Shown: in pieces, positions 55,002 to 63,933 of the stretch
Numbering within the stretch: the first letter of the stretch is position 1
Layout: each line of letters begins with the position of its first letter
Assembly: GCF_023155275.1 (NCBI RefSeq)
Contig: NZ_JALMUV010000039.1
Location: 1-64,000 of the forward strand
Reading direction: 5' to 3'
DNA: 64,000 nt
Source of the DNA: Streptomyces rhizoryzae
GTDB lineage: Bacteria; Actinomycetota; Actinomycetes; Streptomycetales; Streptomycetaceae
Translations under genes and position numbers: made by a program
Notes under the pieces: generated by a model
The model's database searches: none
The model's input: only the letters and a program-made list of their open reading frames with translations
What the model was told of the DNA's origin: nothing

Positions 55002-55835
55002 ATGGGGAATGCGCCACGAAGATCAGGGCAGGGCGGCGAGGGGCGGAAGTGCGCGCTGACCTCCGACGAGGACGACGCCGACTTCTGGGGCGCGGCTCAC
55101 GAGACCGAGGGGCTGTTCACGCCGCTGCCGGAGGACGTGGGCGCGCGCCGCGTACATCTCACGGGCTGTCGCCCGCAGGGAGGTCTGCTGAGGAGCGTTG
55201 AGCGCGTCGGCACTCGCCGCGCCGTGGCGGGCAATGCCTGGTTCGACCTCCTCGACGCCGACGGTGCCACCATGGGCTCCTACTTCGTCAACGAGGTCAC
55301 CGTCATCGACGTCCAACCCTCCACCCGCGGGCCCGGCCTGGCCGACCTCACGATGACCCTGTGGTGCGACAGCGCGCTGCCCGGAGCGGAAGCCGTATGG
55401 GACTTGGTCCGCACGGGCCGCCTTCAGCGCACCGGCATGTGGCACGCACTCGACCCCGAGAACAGGCGGGCCTGGTTGTCGGTCGCGCTGTGGTCCCGGC
55501 AGTACCGGCAGCAGGGGAAGCCCGCCGCTCCCGCAGGCCGGACCTTCGCCCTGGACGGTCGGCACATCGTTGACCTGGACAGCTTCTACTGTGCGCTCGG
55601 CGAGGCCGTCAACGGGCCCGGCGGCTACTTCGGCTGGAACCTCAACGCGCTGGACGACTGCCTGGCCGGCGGCTGGGGCGCCACCACTCCGTTCACCTTG
55701 TGCTGGGACTCCTCGGCCGGGAGCAGGACGCGGTTGGCGGAGCGCGTGCCCACCGGCGAGGGCGAGGAGATGGCGCTGTTCGGCATCCTCGTGGAAACCT
55801 TCGAGAGGCGGGGCGTGGACGTCGTCCTCCGCTGA
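55002..55835 (+). CDS. Barstar-family protein with N-terminal extension
   Basis: 277 residues. The C-terminal ~90 residues carry the barstar fold signature: RHIVDLDSFYCALGEAVNGP, GYFGWNLNALDDCLAGGWG and a closing FERRGVDVVLR. Barstar inhibits barnase-type ribonucleases. Here ~185 residues precede it (VHLTGCRPQ, GSYFVNEVTVIDVQPS), a separate beta-rich domain I do not recognise. No ribonuclease gene is adjacent, so this is an orphan immunity-like protein. The start at ATG 55002 lacks a clear ribosome site. Confidence 0.8.
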   Translation: MGNAPRRSGQGGEGRKCALTSDEDDADFWGAAHETEGLFTPLPEDVGARRVHLTGCRPQGGLLRSVERVGTRRAVAGNAWFDLLDADGATMGSYFVNEVTVIDVQPSTRGPGLADLTMTLWCDSALPGAEAVWDLVRTGRLQRTGMWHALDPENRRAWLSVALWSRQYRQQGKPAAPAGRTFALDGRHIVDLDSFYCALGEAVNGPGGYFGWNLNALDDCLAGGWGATTPFTLCWDSSAGSRTRLAERVPTGEGEEMALFGILVETFERRGVDVVLR

Positions 55836-55882
55836 CAGCTGCTCGCCTCCGGCCGGCGGGGCCGAGGTCGGGGTCGGGGCCC

Positions 55883-56323
55883 TCAGGATTCGATGATCCG
55901 GAAGACGGGGTGGCGCGGGGCTGCGGCGAGGAACTCCTCGTCCGTGGAGCCGGCGGTCAGGCCGCCGAAATAGGACTTCACCTCCCACTCCCAGCGGTCC
56001 AGGTACGCACGCAGCAGATGCGGGGTCTCGGCCGGCGGGAGTTCGACCGCCGTGAAGGGCCGGGTACGGCGTCCGACGCGCAGTTCCCCGCCGCCGGCTG
56101 CCCGCATGTTGCGCACCCACTCCGACTCGCCGCGCGTCGAGACGAGGTAGTGGGAACCCTCGTACGGCATGGGGTTGACCGGCACGCGCCGCCAGGTGCC
56201 GCTCTTCCGTCCGCGCACCGCGAGGTCGGCCGAGCCGGCGAGGCTGATGCCGCGACGGGCGAGCCAGCCGATCGTTCCGTTGAGCCGGGCGGCGAATCGG
56301 CGCGGCTTGAGGTAGTGGGACAT
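55883..56323 (-). CDS. Deazaflavin (F420)-dependent nitroreductase-family protein
   Basis: 146 residues, family length. LKPRRFAARLNGTIGWLARR start, GRKSGTWRRVPVNPM, and YLVSTRGESEWVRNMRAAGG are the split beta-barrel F420-binding motifs of the Ddn/DUF385 family. Likely a quinone or nitro-compound reductase protecting against redox stress. Divergent from a TetR regulator with two palindromes between. Confidence 0.88.
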   Translation of the reverse strand: MSHYLKPRRFAARLNGTIGWLARRGISLAGSADLAVRGRKSGTWRRVPVNPMPYEGSHYLVSTRGESEWVRNMRAAGGGELRVGRRTRPFTAVELPPAETPHLLRAYLDRWEWEVKSYFGGLTAGSTDEEFLAAAPRHPVFRIIES

Positions 56324-56406
56324 GGGGGCCTCGGTTTCTGTGGTGGCGGGAGAAGCGCACTGCGCGCCCCTGGTGGCCGACGCGTACATGAGCGCCGCCT
56401 CGAAAC

Positions 56407-56421
56407 GAGAGCGGTGCTCTC
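56407..56421. promoter_or_regulatory. Palindromic TetR operator, copy 1
   Basis: GAGAGC GGT GCTCTC is perfectly symmetric. With copy 2 at 56466 it lies between the divergent reductase and TetR genes. Confidence 0.7.
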
Positions 56422-56465
56422 GCTTGCTGGGTGCTCAGTGTGCACGAGCGCGGCACTCCATAGCA

Positions 56466-56478
56466 AGAGCACTGCTCT
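56466..56478. promoter_or_regulatory. Palindromic TetR operator, copy 2
   Basis: AGAGC ACT GCTCT shares the motif of copy 1, centred 58 bp away. A half-site ACTGCTCTC also abuts ATG 56519. Confidence 0.7.
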
Positions 56479-56518
56479 CTTTTTTGTTCGGCGCTCCGGG
56501 GGCTGGCACACTGCTCTC

Positions 56519-57241
56519 ATGACAGTGATCCGGGGAGCCCGGGAACGAGCCCGTAGCGAAATCACCGAGGCCATCAAGGTGGAGGCGCGCAGACAGCTCG
56601 CCGCCGAGGGCGCCGCCAAGCTCTCGTTGCGCGCGGTCGCACGGGAACTCGGCATGGCGTCGTCCGCCCTGTACCGCTACTTCCCCAGCCGCGACGAGCT
56701 GCTCACGGCCCTGATCGTCGATGCCTACGACGCGGTCGGCCGGGCCGCCGAGCGCGCCCGCGACGCACGCCCCGCACCCGCCACCGTCGAACAGGCCGTC
56801 ACCCGGTGGTGCGCCATCTGCACGGCCGTCCGTGACTGGGCCCTGGCTCATCCGCACGAGTACGCGCTGATCTACGGGTCGCCCGTGCCCGGGTACCAAG
56901 CGCCCCGGACCACCACCGAGCCCGCCGCCCGCGTCGGGCTCGCGCTCATCGGCGTGCTGCGCGACGCGCACGCCGCCGGGCTGCTCACGGAGCCCGCGGA
57001 TCCCTTGCCCGAGGACGTGGTGGCCGACGCGCTGGCCCTCGGCGCGCAGCTGGGGGTGGAACTGCCGCCCACCGTACTGGCCCGCTCGGTCGGTGCCTGG
57101 GCCCAGTTGTTCGGGTTGCTCAGCTTCGAAGTGTTCGGCCAGTTCAACCGGGTCGTCGAGGCCCGCGATCCGTTCTTCCACCAGGCCGTCCGCCAACTCG
57201 CCGGCAGCGTCGGCCTCGACGCCCCTCAGGAAGAGGGGTGA
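56519..57241 (+). CDS. TetR-family regulator
   Basis: 240 residues. HTH at about 25-62: AAKLSLRAVARELGMASSALYRYFPSR in two parts, typical TetR. The C-terminal domain fits the TetR_C_33-like group: WALAHPHEYALIYGSPVPGY and AWAQLFGLLSFEVFGQF. Presumably represses itself and the divergent F420-type reductase through the two palindromes, with a hydrophobic ligand as inducer. Start ATG 56519. Confidence 0.92.
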   Translation: MTVIRGARERARSEITEAIKVEARRQLAAEGAAKLSLRAVARELGMASSALYRYFPSRDELLTALIVDAYDAVGRAAERARDARPAPATVEQAVTRWCAICTAVRDWALAHPHEYALIYGSPVPGYQAPRTTTEPAARVGLALIGVLRDAHAAGLLTEPADPLPEDVVADALALGAQLGVELPPTVLARSVGAWAQLFGLLSFEVFGQFNRVVEARDPFFHQAVRQLAGSVGLDAPQEEG

Positions 57242-57304
57242 GGGTGGGGGTGGCGCCTGCCCCCTGCGCCACCCCCGCCCCTCCCTCCTCCTCGTCGTAG
57301 TCGG

Positions 57305-58507
57305 TCAGCTGTCGGCAGGGAGCAGGGTGGCGGTAACGGCCGCGCCGTCGTGGATGTGGAGCAGCGCGTCAGCCGTGTCGAGCAGTGCCCGGTCGAGGGG
57401 GAAGTAGCCCTGTTGCGGGGTGGTGTCGGTCCGGGTGCGGGCGGGCGCGGAAGTGGCACTCTCCGTGAGGCCCCACGTGGGGACGCGGGTCTGGAGGGTG
57501 CCCTCGTAGGTGTCCGGGGCGGGGTCGGGCAGGTCGAGGGCCTCGCTGCGTCCCAGCGTGCCGGCGACGAAGGCGTAGTGCTTGCCCATCAGGGATGCCA
57601 GGATGGAGCCGGCGCCGGACCAGGTGATGTCGCTCTCTCCCATCTGCCAGGTGCTGGGGTTGCGCTGAAGGTGCAGGTTGTGGGCAGAGACCAGGGTGGG
57701 CCCCCGGTCTGCCTCCTCGCTTCGGATGTCGAGGAGGTGCTGCGCCATCAAGGTGTCCCGAGTGGCGAGCAGACGGCAGATCCGTGCGGTCTGGTCCACC
57801 TGCTGAGCTGCCTGTTTGTGGTAGCGGAGCAGGCCGATACCAGCGGTGAGGTACGTCTTGGCCTGCCGCCACTCGGCGCGCGAGGTGGCCGCGATCATCA
57901 GCGGCGCGCGGGCGTGGAGCAGGGTGAGCAGGTCGTCGGCGAACACCCGCAGCCGCTCGGCCTCAGGGGTGGCCCCGACCGACCTGGCCGGATCCATGAT
58001 CGCTTCCGTGCGGTGCCAGCGTTCGTCCTCGCCGAGGAGGCCGGTGAGGTCGAGATCGTGGTCGACGTCGAGGGCGAAGCCCAGGTCGGGGACGAGGCGC
58101 AGATAGTCGCGGGCGTATTCCAGATAGCGCCGCGGGCTGGGCGCGGTGGTGTTCTCCGTCGGCGCGTCGAAGCCGTGAAAGGCCAGGCGTTCCTCCGGCG
58201 GGCGGTTCCGGTTGTAGCGGCGCATCCAGGCGACCAGTTGCCTGTTGGGTTCCAGGTCTCCGAAGTTGTGGGTGAAACCGTCGCTCAGCACGGTGTCGAG
58301 GTCTCCGGCTCCGCCTTGGACGAACTCGTTGACGCGGAGGGCGGCCACGCGGTCCGTTTCGAGGGCGATGGACCGGAATCCGCGGTCAACCAGTTGAGCG
58401 AAGAGCGCGTTGCGGAGATGCCCGAAGGCCGGTTCCTGATGGGTGGGTTCACCGACGGCCAAAAGTTGGCATGAGGGAGGGAGGAAGCCTCCGATGTCCT
58501 GGCTCAT
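57305..58507 (-). CDS. Erythromycin-esterase-family protein
   Basis: 400 residues. Family motifs: LLAVGEPTHQEPAFGHLRN with GExxH (Glu20, His23), FRSIALETDR, LAFHGFDAP and LVSAHNLHLQRN with a conserved His. EreA/EreB relatives open macrolide lactone rings; most chromosomal family members have other unknown esterase roles. Macrolide resistance cannot be claimed from sequence alone. Start at ATG 58507 rather than the TTG at 58516. Confidence 0.85.
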   Translation of the reverse strand: MSQDIGGFLPPSCQLLAVGEPTHQEPAFGHLRNALFAQLVDRGFRSIALETDRVAALRVNEFVQGGAGDLDTVLSDGFTHNFGDLEPNRQLVAWMRRYNRNRPPEERLAFHGFDAPTENTTAPSPRRYLEYARDYLRLVPDLGFALDVDHDLDLTGLLGEDERWHRTEAIMDPARSVGATPEAERLRVFADDLLTLLHARAPLMIAATSRAEWRQAKTYLTAGIGLLRYHKQAAQQVDQTARICRLLATRDTLMAQHLLDIRSEEADRGPTLVSAHNLHLQRNPSTWQMGESDITWSGAGSILASLMGKHYAFVAGTLGRSEALDLPDPAPDTYEGTLQTRVPTWGLTESATSAPARTRTDTTPQQGYFPLDRALLDTADALLHIHDGAAVTATLLPADS

Positions 58508-58631
58508 GTGCCTCAATCGTATCGTTGAAGCACTCGTTGAAGGTCGGGACGGCTGCCGCCGCTGGAGGGGTGGGAAAGTCTCAAACCCGCGCCTTCATGC
58601 CCGGGGAGCCGGTGCGGGGCCGGCCCGGGGC

Positions 58632-59282
58632 TCAGGCCCGGTGTTGCGTCCGGTGCGCGGTGACCGCGCTGCGGCCGCTCGCCAAGTGCTGGCTGACCAG
58701 CTCCTCGACCCGCGCCACATCCCGGTCCGCGAGGGCCCCGTAGAGCTGTTCGTGTTCCTGCGCCATCGCCATCAGGTCGTCGTGCTGCCCGAGGAGCCAG
58801 CGCATCCTGCTGCGCAGCGTGCGCTCCAGTTCGTTCAGCAGCTCGTTGTCGGCCAGGGAGATCACCGTTTCGTGGAAGTCCGCCGCGGCCCGGCGGGCGC
58901 GTACGGCGTCGCCCTCACGCGCCGCGGCCAGTTCGGCGTCGAGGTCCGCGCGGAGTCTGGCCAGTCCCGCGCGGGTACGCCGTTGTGCGGCGAGGCGGAA
59001 GGCCAGGGTCTCCAGCGCCGAGCGGACCTCGTTGAGATCGGTGATGTCCGAGGGCGTGAACTCCCGTACGACGGCCCAGGTCCGGGGGCGCGGGGTGACC
59101 AGGCCCTCCGTCACCAGTGCCTTGAGTGCGTCCCGGACCGGCAGCCGGCTGACTCCCAGTTCGGCGGCGAGGTCGCGTTCGACCAGTCTGCTGCCCGGCT
59201 CGCGGACGCCGTCGATGATCTCGTCGCGCAGCTGCCGTGTGATGCGTTCCGACTCGGGCTCAAACCCTCCAGACCCTGTCAT
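58632..59282 (-). CDS. GntR-family (FadR/FCD) regulator
   Basis: 216 residues. Winged helix about 12-75 (QLRDEIIDGVREPGSRLVER, ELGVSRLPVRDALKALVTEG), followed by an FCD all-helical ligand domain with the metal-binding His pattern (FHETVIS, DLMAMAQEHEQLYGAL, LVSQHLASG). Probable local regulator of the adjacent transporter and amidohydrolase genes, transcribed in the same direction. Confidence 0.9.
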   Translation of the reverse strand: MTGSGGFEPESERITRQLRDEIIDGVREPGSRLVERDLAAELGVSRLPVRDALKALVTEGLVTPRPRTWAVVREFTPSDITDLNEVRSALETLAFRLAAQRRTRAGLARLRADLDAELAAAREGDAVRARRAAADFHETVISLADNELLNELERTLRSRMRWLLGQHDDLMAMAQEHEQLYGALADRDVARVEELVSQHLASGRSAVTAHRTQHRA

Positions 59283-59377
59283 GACCTCATTCTCTCACCG
59301 GCTTGCGCGGCGGCGGACACTCCCGCCTCGCGGCTCCCGGCCACTGGTTTCCGACTCCCGGCTGTCGGCTCCTGGAT

Positions 59378-60904
59378 TCAGGTTCCCGGCTGTCGGGGCG
59401 GGGAGAAGGGATGACTGGGCGGGCCGCTTGCGACGGGCGGCCGGGGCTGGGACGGCCGAGGCCGGTCGGGGGCGCGGGCGAGCAGGGCGGTGGTGGCACC
59501 GGCGAGGAGCAGGACGGCCAGGGGCCACCGGACGGCCGTGGTGAACCCGTGCAGGGTGGCCGCCCGGACGCTGTCGCCGGCAGCGCCGTGGAAGGCGGCG
59601 GCCGCGCTCGCGGCGGCGGTGTTGAAGACGGCCGAGCCGATCGAACCCCCCACCTGCTGAACGGAGTTGACGGCCGCGGACGCGATACCGGAGTCCCGGT
59701 CGGGCACCCCGGCCGTGGCACCGTTCATGATGGCCAGGAAGCTCCCGCCCAGTCCGATGCCGAAGGTGGCGAGGGCGGGCAGGACGCGCGTCGCGTACGC
59801 GGAGTCCGGCCCCAGCAGGGTGAGCTGGCACAACCCGCAGGCCGCGAGGCACAGGCCCGCCGTCATCAGCACGCGCGGGCCCAGGCGGGGCAGCAAGCGG
59901 GTGCCGAGCTGGGTGGCCGTCGCGGTCGTCACCAGGCTGATCGGCAGGAAGCCGAGCCCGGCGGCGAGCGCGGACCAGCCCAGCACCGTCTGGAGGTAGT
60001 ACGTGAGGAACAGCGAGACCGACAGCTGCGCCATCATCAGCGCCCCGCCGGCCAGCAGCGCGGCCACCCTGCCCCGGTCGCGGACCAGCACCGGCGGCAG
60101 CAGCGGCACCGCCGCACGGGTCTGCCGGACGGCGAACGCGGCGAGCAGCACGGCGCCGCCGAGCAGTGTGCCCAGCACCGGGGGCGCCAACCACCCGTCC
60201 GCCTCCGCGCGGCTGCAACCGTGGACGAGCGCGATCAGCCCGCCGCAGCCCAGTACGGCCCCGCAGACATCGATGCGGCCCTCGACGCGCGGCGCACGGT
60301 CCCGCGGCATCCCCGCCGCGCCGAGCACCGCGGCGAGCGCGATGGGCACGTTGACCAGCAGACACCAACGCCAGCCGAACCACTGGGTGAGCACCCCGCC
60401 GAGGACGACTCCCGACGACGCCCCCGCGCCACCGAGCGCACCGAAGACGGCGATCGCCCGGCGGCGCTCTCCGGGATCGGGAAAGCTGGTGGTGACCAGG
60501 GCGAGGGCCGACGCGGCGAGCAGCGCCGCGCAGGCGCCCTGCACGGCCCGCGCGGCGAAGAGCGCCGCCGCCGTGGGGGCCGCGCCCGCCGCCGCGGAGG
60601 CGACGGCGAAGCCGAGCAGCCCGGAGACGAAGACGCGTTTGCGCCCCGTGTGATCGGCGATCCGCCCGGCGAGCAGCAGCAACCCGCCGAAGGCGACGGT
60701 GTACGAGGTGACGACCCAGGGGCGGTCGCCGTCCGCCATGCGGAGTTCGGTCTGGAGCGAGGGCATCGCCACGCTGACGATGGTGCTGTCCAGCAAGATC
60801 ATCAACTGGGCCGAGCCGAGTACGCACAGCGCCCACCACCGCCGCGGATGCGCTGGCGGGGCGTGGCCGGGAGACATGGGGTGGGGACGGGCAGACATGG
60901 TCAT
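59378..60904 (-). CDS. MFS transporter, DHA2 (14-helix) drug/metabolite exporter
   Basis: 508 residues with ~14 membrane helices. Motifs: LDSTIVSVAMPSLQ (helix 1), WVVTSYTVAFGGLLLLAGRI and ADHTGRKRVF (motif A), GALGGAGASSGVVLGGVLTQ (motif C), and INGATAGVPDRDSGIASAAVNS-type loop late. Proton-coupled export of small molecules. It lies just downstream of the amidohydrolase gene, with 54 bp between, so the two may be co-transcribed and share a substrate, for example a pyrimidine or triazine-like ring. Confidence 0.9.
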   Translation of the reverse strand: MTMSARPHPMSPGHAPPAHPRRWWALCVLGSAQLMILLDSTIVSVAMPSLQTELRMADGDRPWVVTSYTVAFGGLLLLAGRIADHTGRKRVFVSGLLGFAVASAAAGAAPTAAALFAARAVQGACAALLAASALALVTTSFPDPGERRRAIAVFGALGGAGASSGVVLGGVLTQWFGWRWCLLVNVPIALAAVLGAAGMPRDRAPRVEGRIDVCGAVLGCGGLIALVHGCSRAEADGWLAPPVLGTLLGGAVLLAAFAVRQTRAAVPLLPPVLVRDRGRVAALLAGGALMMAQLSVSLFLTYYLQTVLGWSALAAGLGFLPISLVTTATATQLGTRLLPRLGPRVLMTAGLCLAACGLCQLTLLGPDSAYATRVLPALATFGIGLGGSFLAIMNGATAGVPDRDSGIASAAVNSVQQVGGSIGSAVFNTAAASAAAAFHGAAGDSVRAATLHGFTTAVRWPLAVLLLAGATTALLARAPDRPRPSQPRPPVASGPPSHPFSPPRQPGT

Positions 60905-60958
60905 TTCCGTGTGCCGGAGAGAGGGGGCGGGGCCGCGCAGCCGTGGCTGCGTCCGTCG

Positions 60959-62269
60959 TCAACAGGTCAGTGCGCCGTCGCGGGCCACCACCCGGCAGCC
61001 GTGGACCACCATGTCCCGCGCCGGCAGGTCCACCACGATCTGCGGTACGCACTCGCCGCGGACCAGGAGGAAATCGGCGGGCGAGCCGGGGGAGAGGTCG
61101 GCGCGCGGCAGGCCCAGCACCGCGGCGCCCCCGTGCGACCCCGTCTCGTAACAGCCGGCCAGCTCGGTGTCGAGCCGGACGTCCCGGACCCAGCCGAGCA
61201 GATGGGTGCGGTGCAGCATGTCCGCGTTGCCGAACGGGCTCCACGCGTCGCGCACCCCGTCCGAGCCCAGTCCGACCCGTACGCCGTGCTCCTTCAGGCG
61301 AGTGACCGGCAGGACCAGGGACGCGCTCGGCGCCACCGTGGTCAGGGCGATGTCCAGGTCCGCCACATCGGCTGCCACGTCGGCCAGTTGTGATTCCGTG
61401 AGGCCGGGGAGGCAGAAGACGTGACTGACCGTCACCCGCCCCCGCAGGGACAGCGCGCGGGTCCGGTCGATGATGCCGCGCAGCGCCGTGAGGCCCGGCT
61501 CGCCCCGGTCGTGCAGATGGATGTCCAGACCGACGCCGTAGCGGTCGGCGAGGTCGAAGACCAGATCGAGCTGGGCGAGGTGGGCGTCCGGCGACCGGTC
61601 GAAGCCCGTCGGGTCGATCCCGCCGATGAGGTCCACGAGCCCGCTGCGGGCCGCTTCCCGCAGCAGCTCCGCCGTACCGGGCGCGCGGATCACGCCGTGC
61701 TGCGGGAACGCCACGAGCTGGACATCGAGCGCGTGCGCCAACCGGTCGCGTGCCTGGGCGACGCCTTCCAGGCAGGTCAGGCCATAGGCGGGAGCGATGT
61801 CGGCGTGCGCACGCATGGCCCGCGTCCCGCGCGTGACGGCGTGCGCCATCAGCCCGTACGCCCGCTCGGCCACGGACCGCTGCCGGCCGCGGAACAGTTC
61901 CACGTCCTGGGCCGCGAAGTCGGCGATACCGCTCGCCTGGGCCCGTGACACCCAGGGGCCGCCCCACGTCGTCTTGTCGGGGTGGATGTGGGCGTCCACC
62001 AGCGCCGGCAGGGCGATCCGGCCGCCGCCGTCGATCACCTCGGCGTCGCGGGGCGCCGGCCGGTCCGTGATGCGGCCGTCGACGACGGTGAGGTCCACCG
62101 GGTCCTCCGCGCCGAAGGGCCGTACGTCGCGGAAGACCACGGGACGTGCAGCCCGCGCCGGGGACCCGGCCTGCGCCGGGGAGGGCGCGGGGGCCGAGGG
62201 CATTGACGCGGTGGCCGGGTCCGTGGCCGTGACCGTGGCCGGGGGCAGGTGCGAACGGGAGGGGGTCAT
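60959..62269 (-). CDS. Cytosine-deaminase-like amidohydrolase
   Basis: 436 residues. Metal-dependent TIM barrel: DAHIHPDKT (HxH ligands), DIHLHDRGE, VSHVFCLP, and GSDGVRDAWSPFG (Asp ligand). The HPDKT, SHVF and WSPFGN motifs match the cytosine deaminase/N-isopropylammelide branch, which deaminates ring amines. The first ~50 residues are Ala/Pro-rich and may be an extended start; ATG 62269 has AGGAAG nearby. Followed by the MFS gene and then the GntR regulator on the same strand. Confidence 0.87.
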   Translation of the reverse strand: MTPSRSHLPPATVTATDPATASMPSAPAPSPAQAGSPARAARPVVFRDVRPFGAEDPVDLTVVDGRITDRPAPRDAEVIDGGGRIALPALVDAHIHPDKTTWGGPWVSRAQASGIADFAAQDVELFRGRQRSVAERAYGLMAHAVTRGTRAMRAHADIAPAYGLTCLEGVAQARDRLAHALDVQLVAFPQHGVIRAPGTAELLREAARSGLVDLIGGIDPTGFDRSPDAHLAQLDLVFDLADRYGVGLDIHLHDRGEPGLTALRGIIDRTRALSLRGRVTVSHVFCLPGLTESQLADVAADVADLDIALTTVAPSASLVLPVTRLKEHGVRVGLGSDGVRDAWSPFGNADMLHRTHLLGWVRDVRLDTELAGCYETGSHGGAAVLGLPRADLSPGSPADFLLVRGECVPQIVVDLPARDMVVHGCRVVARDGALTC

Positions 62270-62292
62270 GGTCTTCCTCGGGTGGGCGTCGG

Positions 62293-62396
62293 GCGCGTCT
62301 TGAGCGGGCGCGTCTTGAGCAGGCGTTCCTGAGGGGACGCGTCCTGAGGGGACGCGTCTTGAGGGGACGCGTCTTGAGGGGACGTGTCTTGAGCGG
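62293..62396. repeat. 15-bp tandem repeat, seven units
   Basis: Units near ACGCGTCTTGAGGGG; one unit is 14 bp and the outer units vary. It starts 24 bp upstream of the amidohydrolase ATG, so copy number could affect its promoter or extend its N-terminus. Confidence 0.85.
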
Positions 62397-62554
62397 ATGT
62401 CACGTGCGGGGCTGCGTTGCGGCGGGCGTGTGGTGGGCTGCGTGTGGTCGCGGGCGCTTCGACCGGGAGGAGCGGGGGAGCGGAGCCGTGGCCGACAGAG
62501 TGCCCAGAGGCTGCCTGGCACGCCGGGAGTGCGGGTCGCGGCGGACCCGCAGCC

Positions 62555-62640
62555 CTAAGGGGTGTCCGCAAAGTCCCGTCTGCCGTCCGGCGCCCGGCCG
62601 CCCTCCGGGCGAACGACGCGACTTTGCGGACACCCCCTAG
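62555..62640. mobile_element. MITE-like 86-bp inverted-repeat element (or bidirectional terminator)
   Basis: 21-bp arms at 62555-62575 and 62620-62640 match at 20 positions as an inverted repeat around a 44-bp centre. The arms read inward GGGGTGTCCGCAAAGTC and have CTAA/CTAG at the outer edges, as IS-derived ends often do. No internal gene. It ends exactly at the stop codon of the next gene, so a transcription terminator is an alternative. Confidence 0.6.
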
Positions 62641-63933
62641 CTAGACAGGCATCCCGGCGCGCACCACGCGAACCGGCCGCTTGAGCACGGACACCTCGGC
62701 GAGCGGGTCACCGTCCACCACGATCACATCTCCCGCGAAGCCGCGCACCAGACGCCCCGCCGTTCGCTCCAGCCCCAGCAGCCGGGCCGCCTGGGTGGTG
62801 GCCGTGCGGATCGCGTCGAGCGCCGGCAGACCTGCCGCACGCATCAGTTCCACCTCCCGGCCGATGGGTTCCACTGCACCGCCCGAGGAGTCCGTACCCG
62901 CCGCCAGCGGAACGCCCAGCTCGTGCGCCGCGCGCACCGCTTCCTTCAGGACCGGCAGATACCGGCGGCCGCGCTCGGCGAGCACCGGATCGGTCTCGTC
63001 GACGAGCCCCGCGATGGCGGTCAGCGTCGGCGTGAAGTACGTACCCCTGCGCCGCATGTCGTGCAGCGTCCGCTCCCCGACGAACACCCCGTGCTCCAGC
63101 GACCTGATCCCGGCCCGCACCGCGTCGTCGCACCCCCGCTCGCTGTAGCTGTGGCACAGCACGCCCTTGCCCCCGCGCCGCGCCGCCGCCACGACCTCGG
63201 ACAGCTGCTCGTACGAGTAGACCTGCGTCAGCGGATCCTGCTCCGGCAGACCGGCGCGCTCGTTGACCCGGGTCTTGATCACGTCGGCACCGCGGGCCAG
63301 GTTCACCTGCACGACCCGGCGCAGCGCCTCCGCCGAGCGCACCCCGTCCTTCAGGCGCGCGAGTGCAGTGAGGTCGGGATCGGCGAGCACCGTGTCGCCC
63401 AGGTCGGGCGTGACGAACACGCCCGCGGCGCGCAGCCGGGGCGCCAGTCCGGGAGCCTGACGGGCCAGTTCGCGGACGGCGATGTCCTGGTAGAAGCTGG
63501 TGGAGCCGCTGCGGGCGCTCGTGGCCCCCTTGCGGACGGCGTCACGCGCCTCGGCGGCGGTGTTGAGATGGATGTGCGCGTCGATCAGGCCCGGCAGCAC
63601 CCACCGGCCGTGGGCGTCCAGCCGCGGTATACCGTCCGGCGCCGTGACCTGCGCCCGGGCCCCGGCGGCGCGTACGACGCCGTCGCGGATCACCACGACC
63701 GCGTCCTCGGTCACCTCGCCGGTCGCCGGATCGAGCAGCGTGCCGCCCTCGACGACCAGGTCACCGCCGTGCCGCGGGCCCCGGTCGGGGTCGGCACCGC
63801 CCCGCACCGGGGCCGCCGCCGCGGCGCCGGGGGTTGTGGAGAGGGCGGCGGTTCCGGCCAGGGCGGCGGCCCCGGCGAGGACCCCGCGGCGAGTGACCCG
63901 GCTGGGCGGGGGCGGCACGGATTCGACACACAT
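62641..63933 (-). CDS. Tat-exported amidohydrolase (imidazolonepropionase/prolidase-like)
   Basis: 430 residues. Twin-arginine signal TRRGVLAGAAALAGTAALS at about 14-32. Amidohydrolase barrel: GRWVLPGLIDAHIHLN (HxH), DVIKTRVNERAG (bridging Lys), LCHSYSERG, SLEHGVFV and AAGTDSSGG (Asp). This is the secreted dipeptidase/organophosphate-acid-anhydrolase-like branch common in actinobacteria, acting outside the membrane after folding with metal. Start ATG 63933; the stop TAG abuts the MITE-like arm. Confidence 0.88.
   Translation of the reverse strand: MCVESVPPPPSRVTRRGVLAGAAALAGTAALSTTPGAAAAAPVRGGADPDRGPRHGGDLVVEGGTLLDPATGEVTEDAVVVIRDGVVRAAGARAQVTAPDGIPRLDAHGRWVLPGLIDAHIHLNTAAEARDAVRKGATSARSGSTSFYQDIAVRELARQAPGLAPRLRAAGVFVTPDLGDTVLADPDLTALARLKDGVRSAEALRRVVQVNLARGADVIKTRVNERAGLPEQDPLTQVYSYEQLSEVVAAARRGGKGVLCHSYSERGCDDAVRAGIRSLEHGVFVGERTLHDMRRRGTYFTPTLTAIAGLVDETDPVLAERGRRYLPVLKEAVRAAHELGVPLAAGTDSSGGAVEPIGREVELMRAAGLPALDAIRTATTQAARLLGLERTAGRLVRGFAGDVIVVDGDPLAEVSVLKRPVRVVRAGMPV

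Larger units (their letters stand above)
62270..62640. other. Intergenic region with tandem array and MITE-like repeat
   Basis: Holds seven ~15-bp repeats (62293-62396) and the inverted-repeat element at 62555-62640. Frames open through the array in several phases because its period is a multiple of three. No gene seen. Confidence 0.6.

Noticed and set aside
57305..58507. Macrolide resistance gene
   Set aside because: Erythromycin-esterase fold is clear, but most chromosomal relatives do not act on macrolides, so resistance is not claimed.
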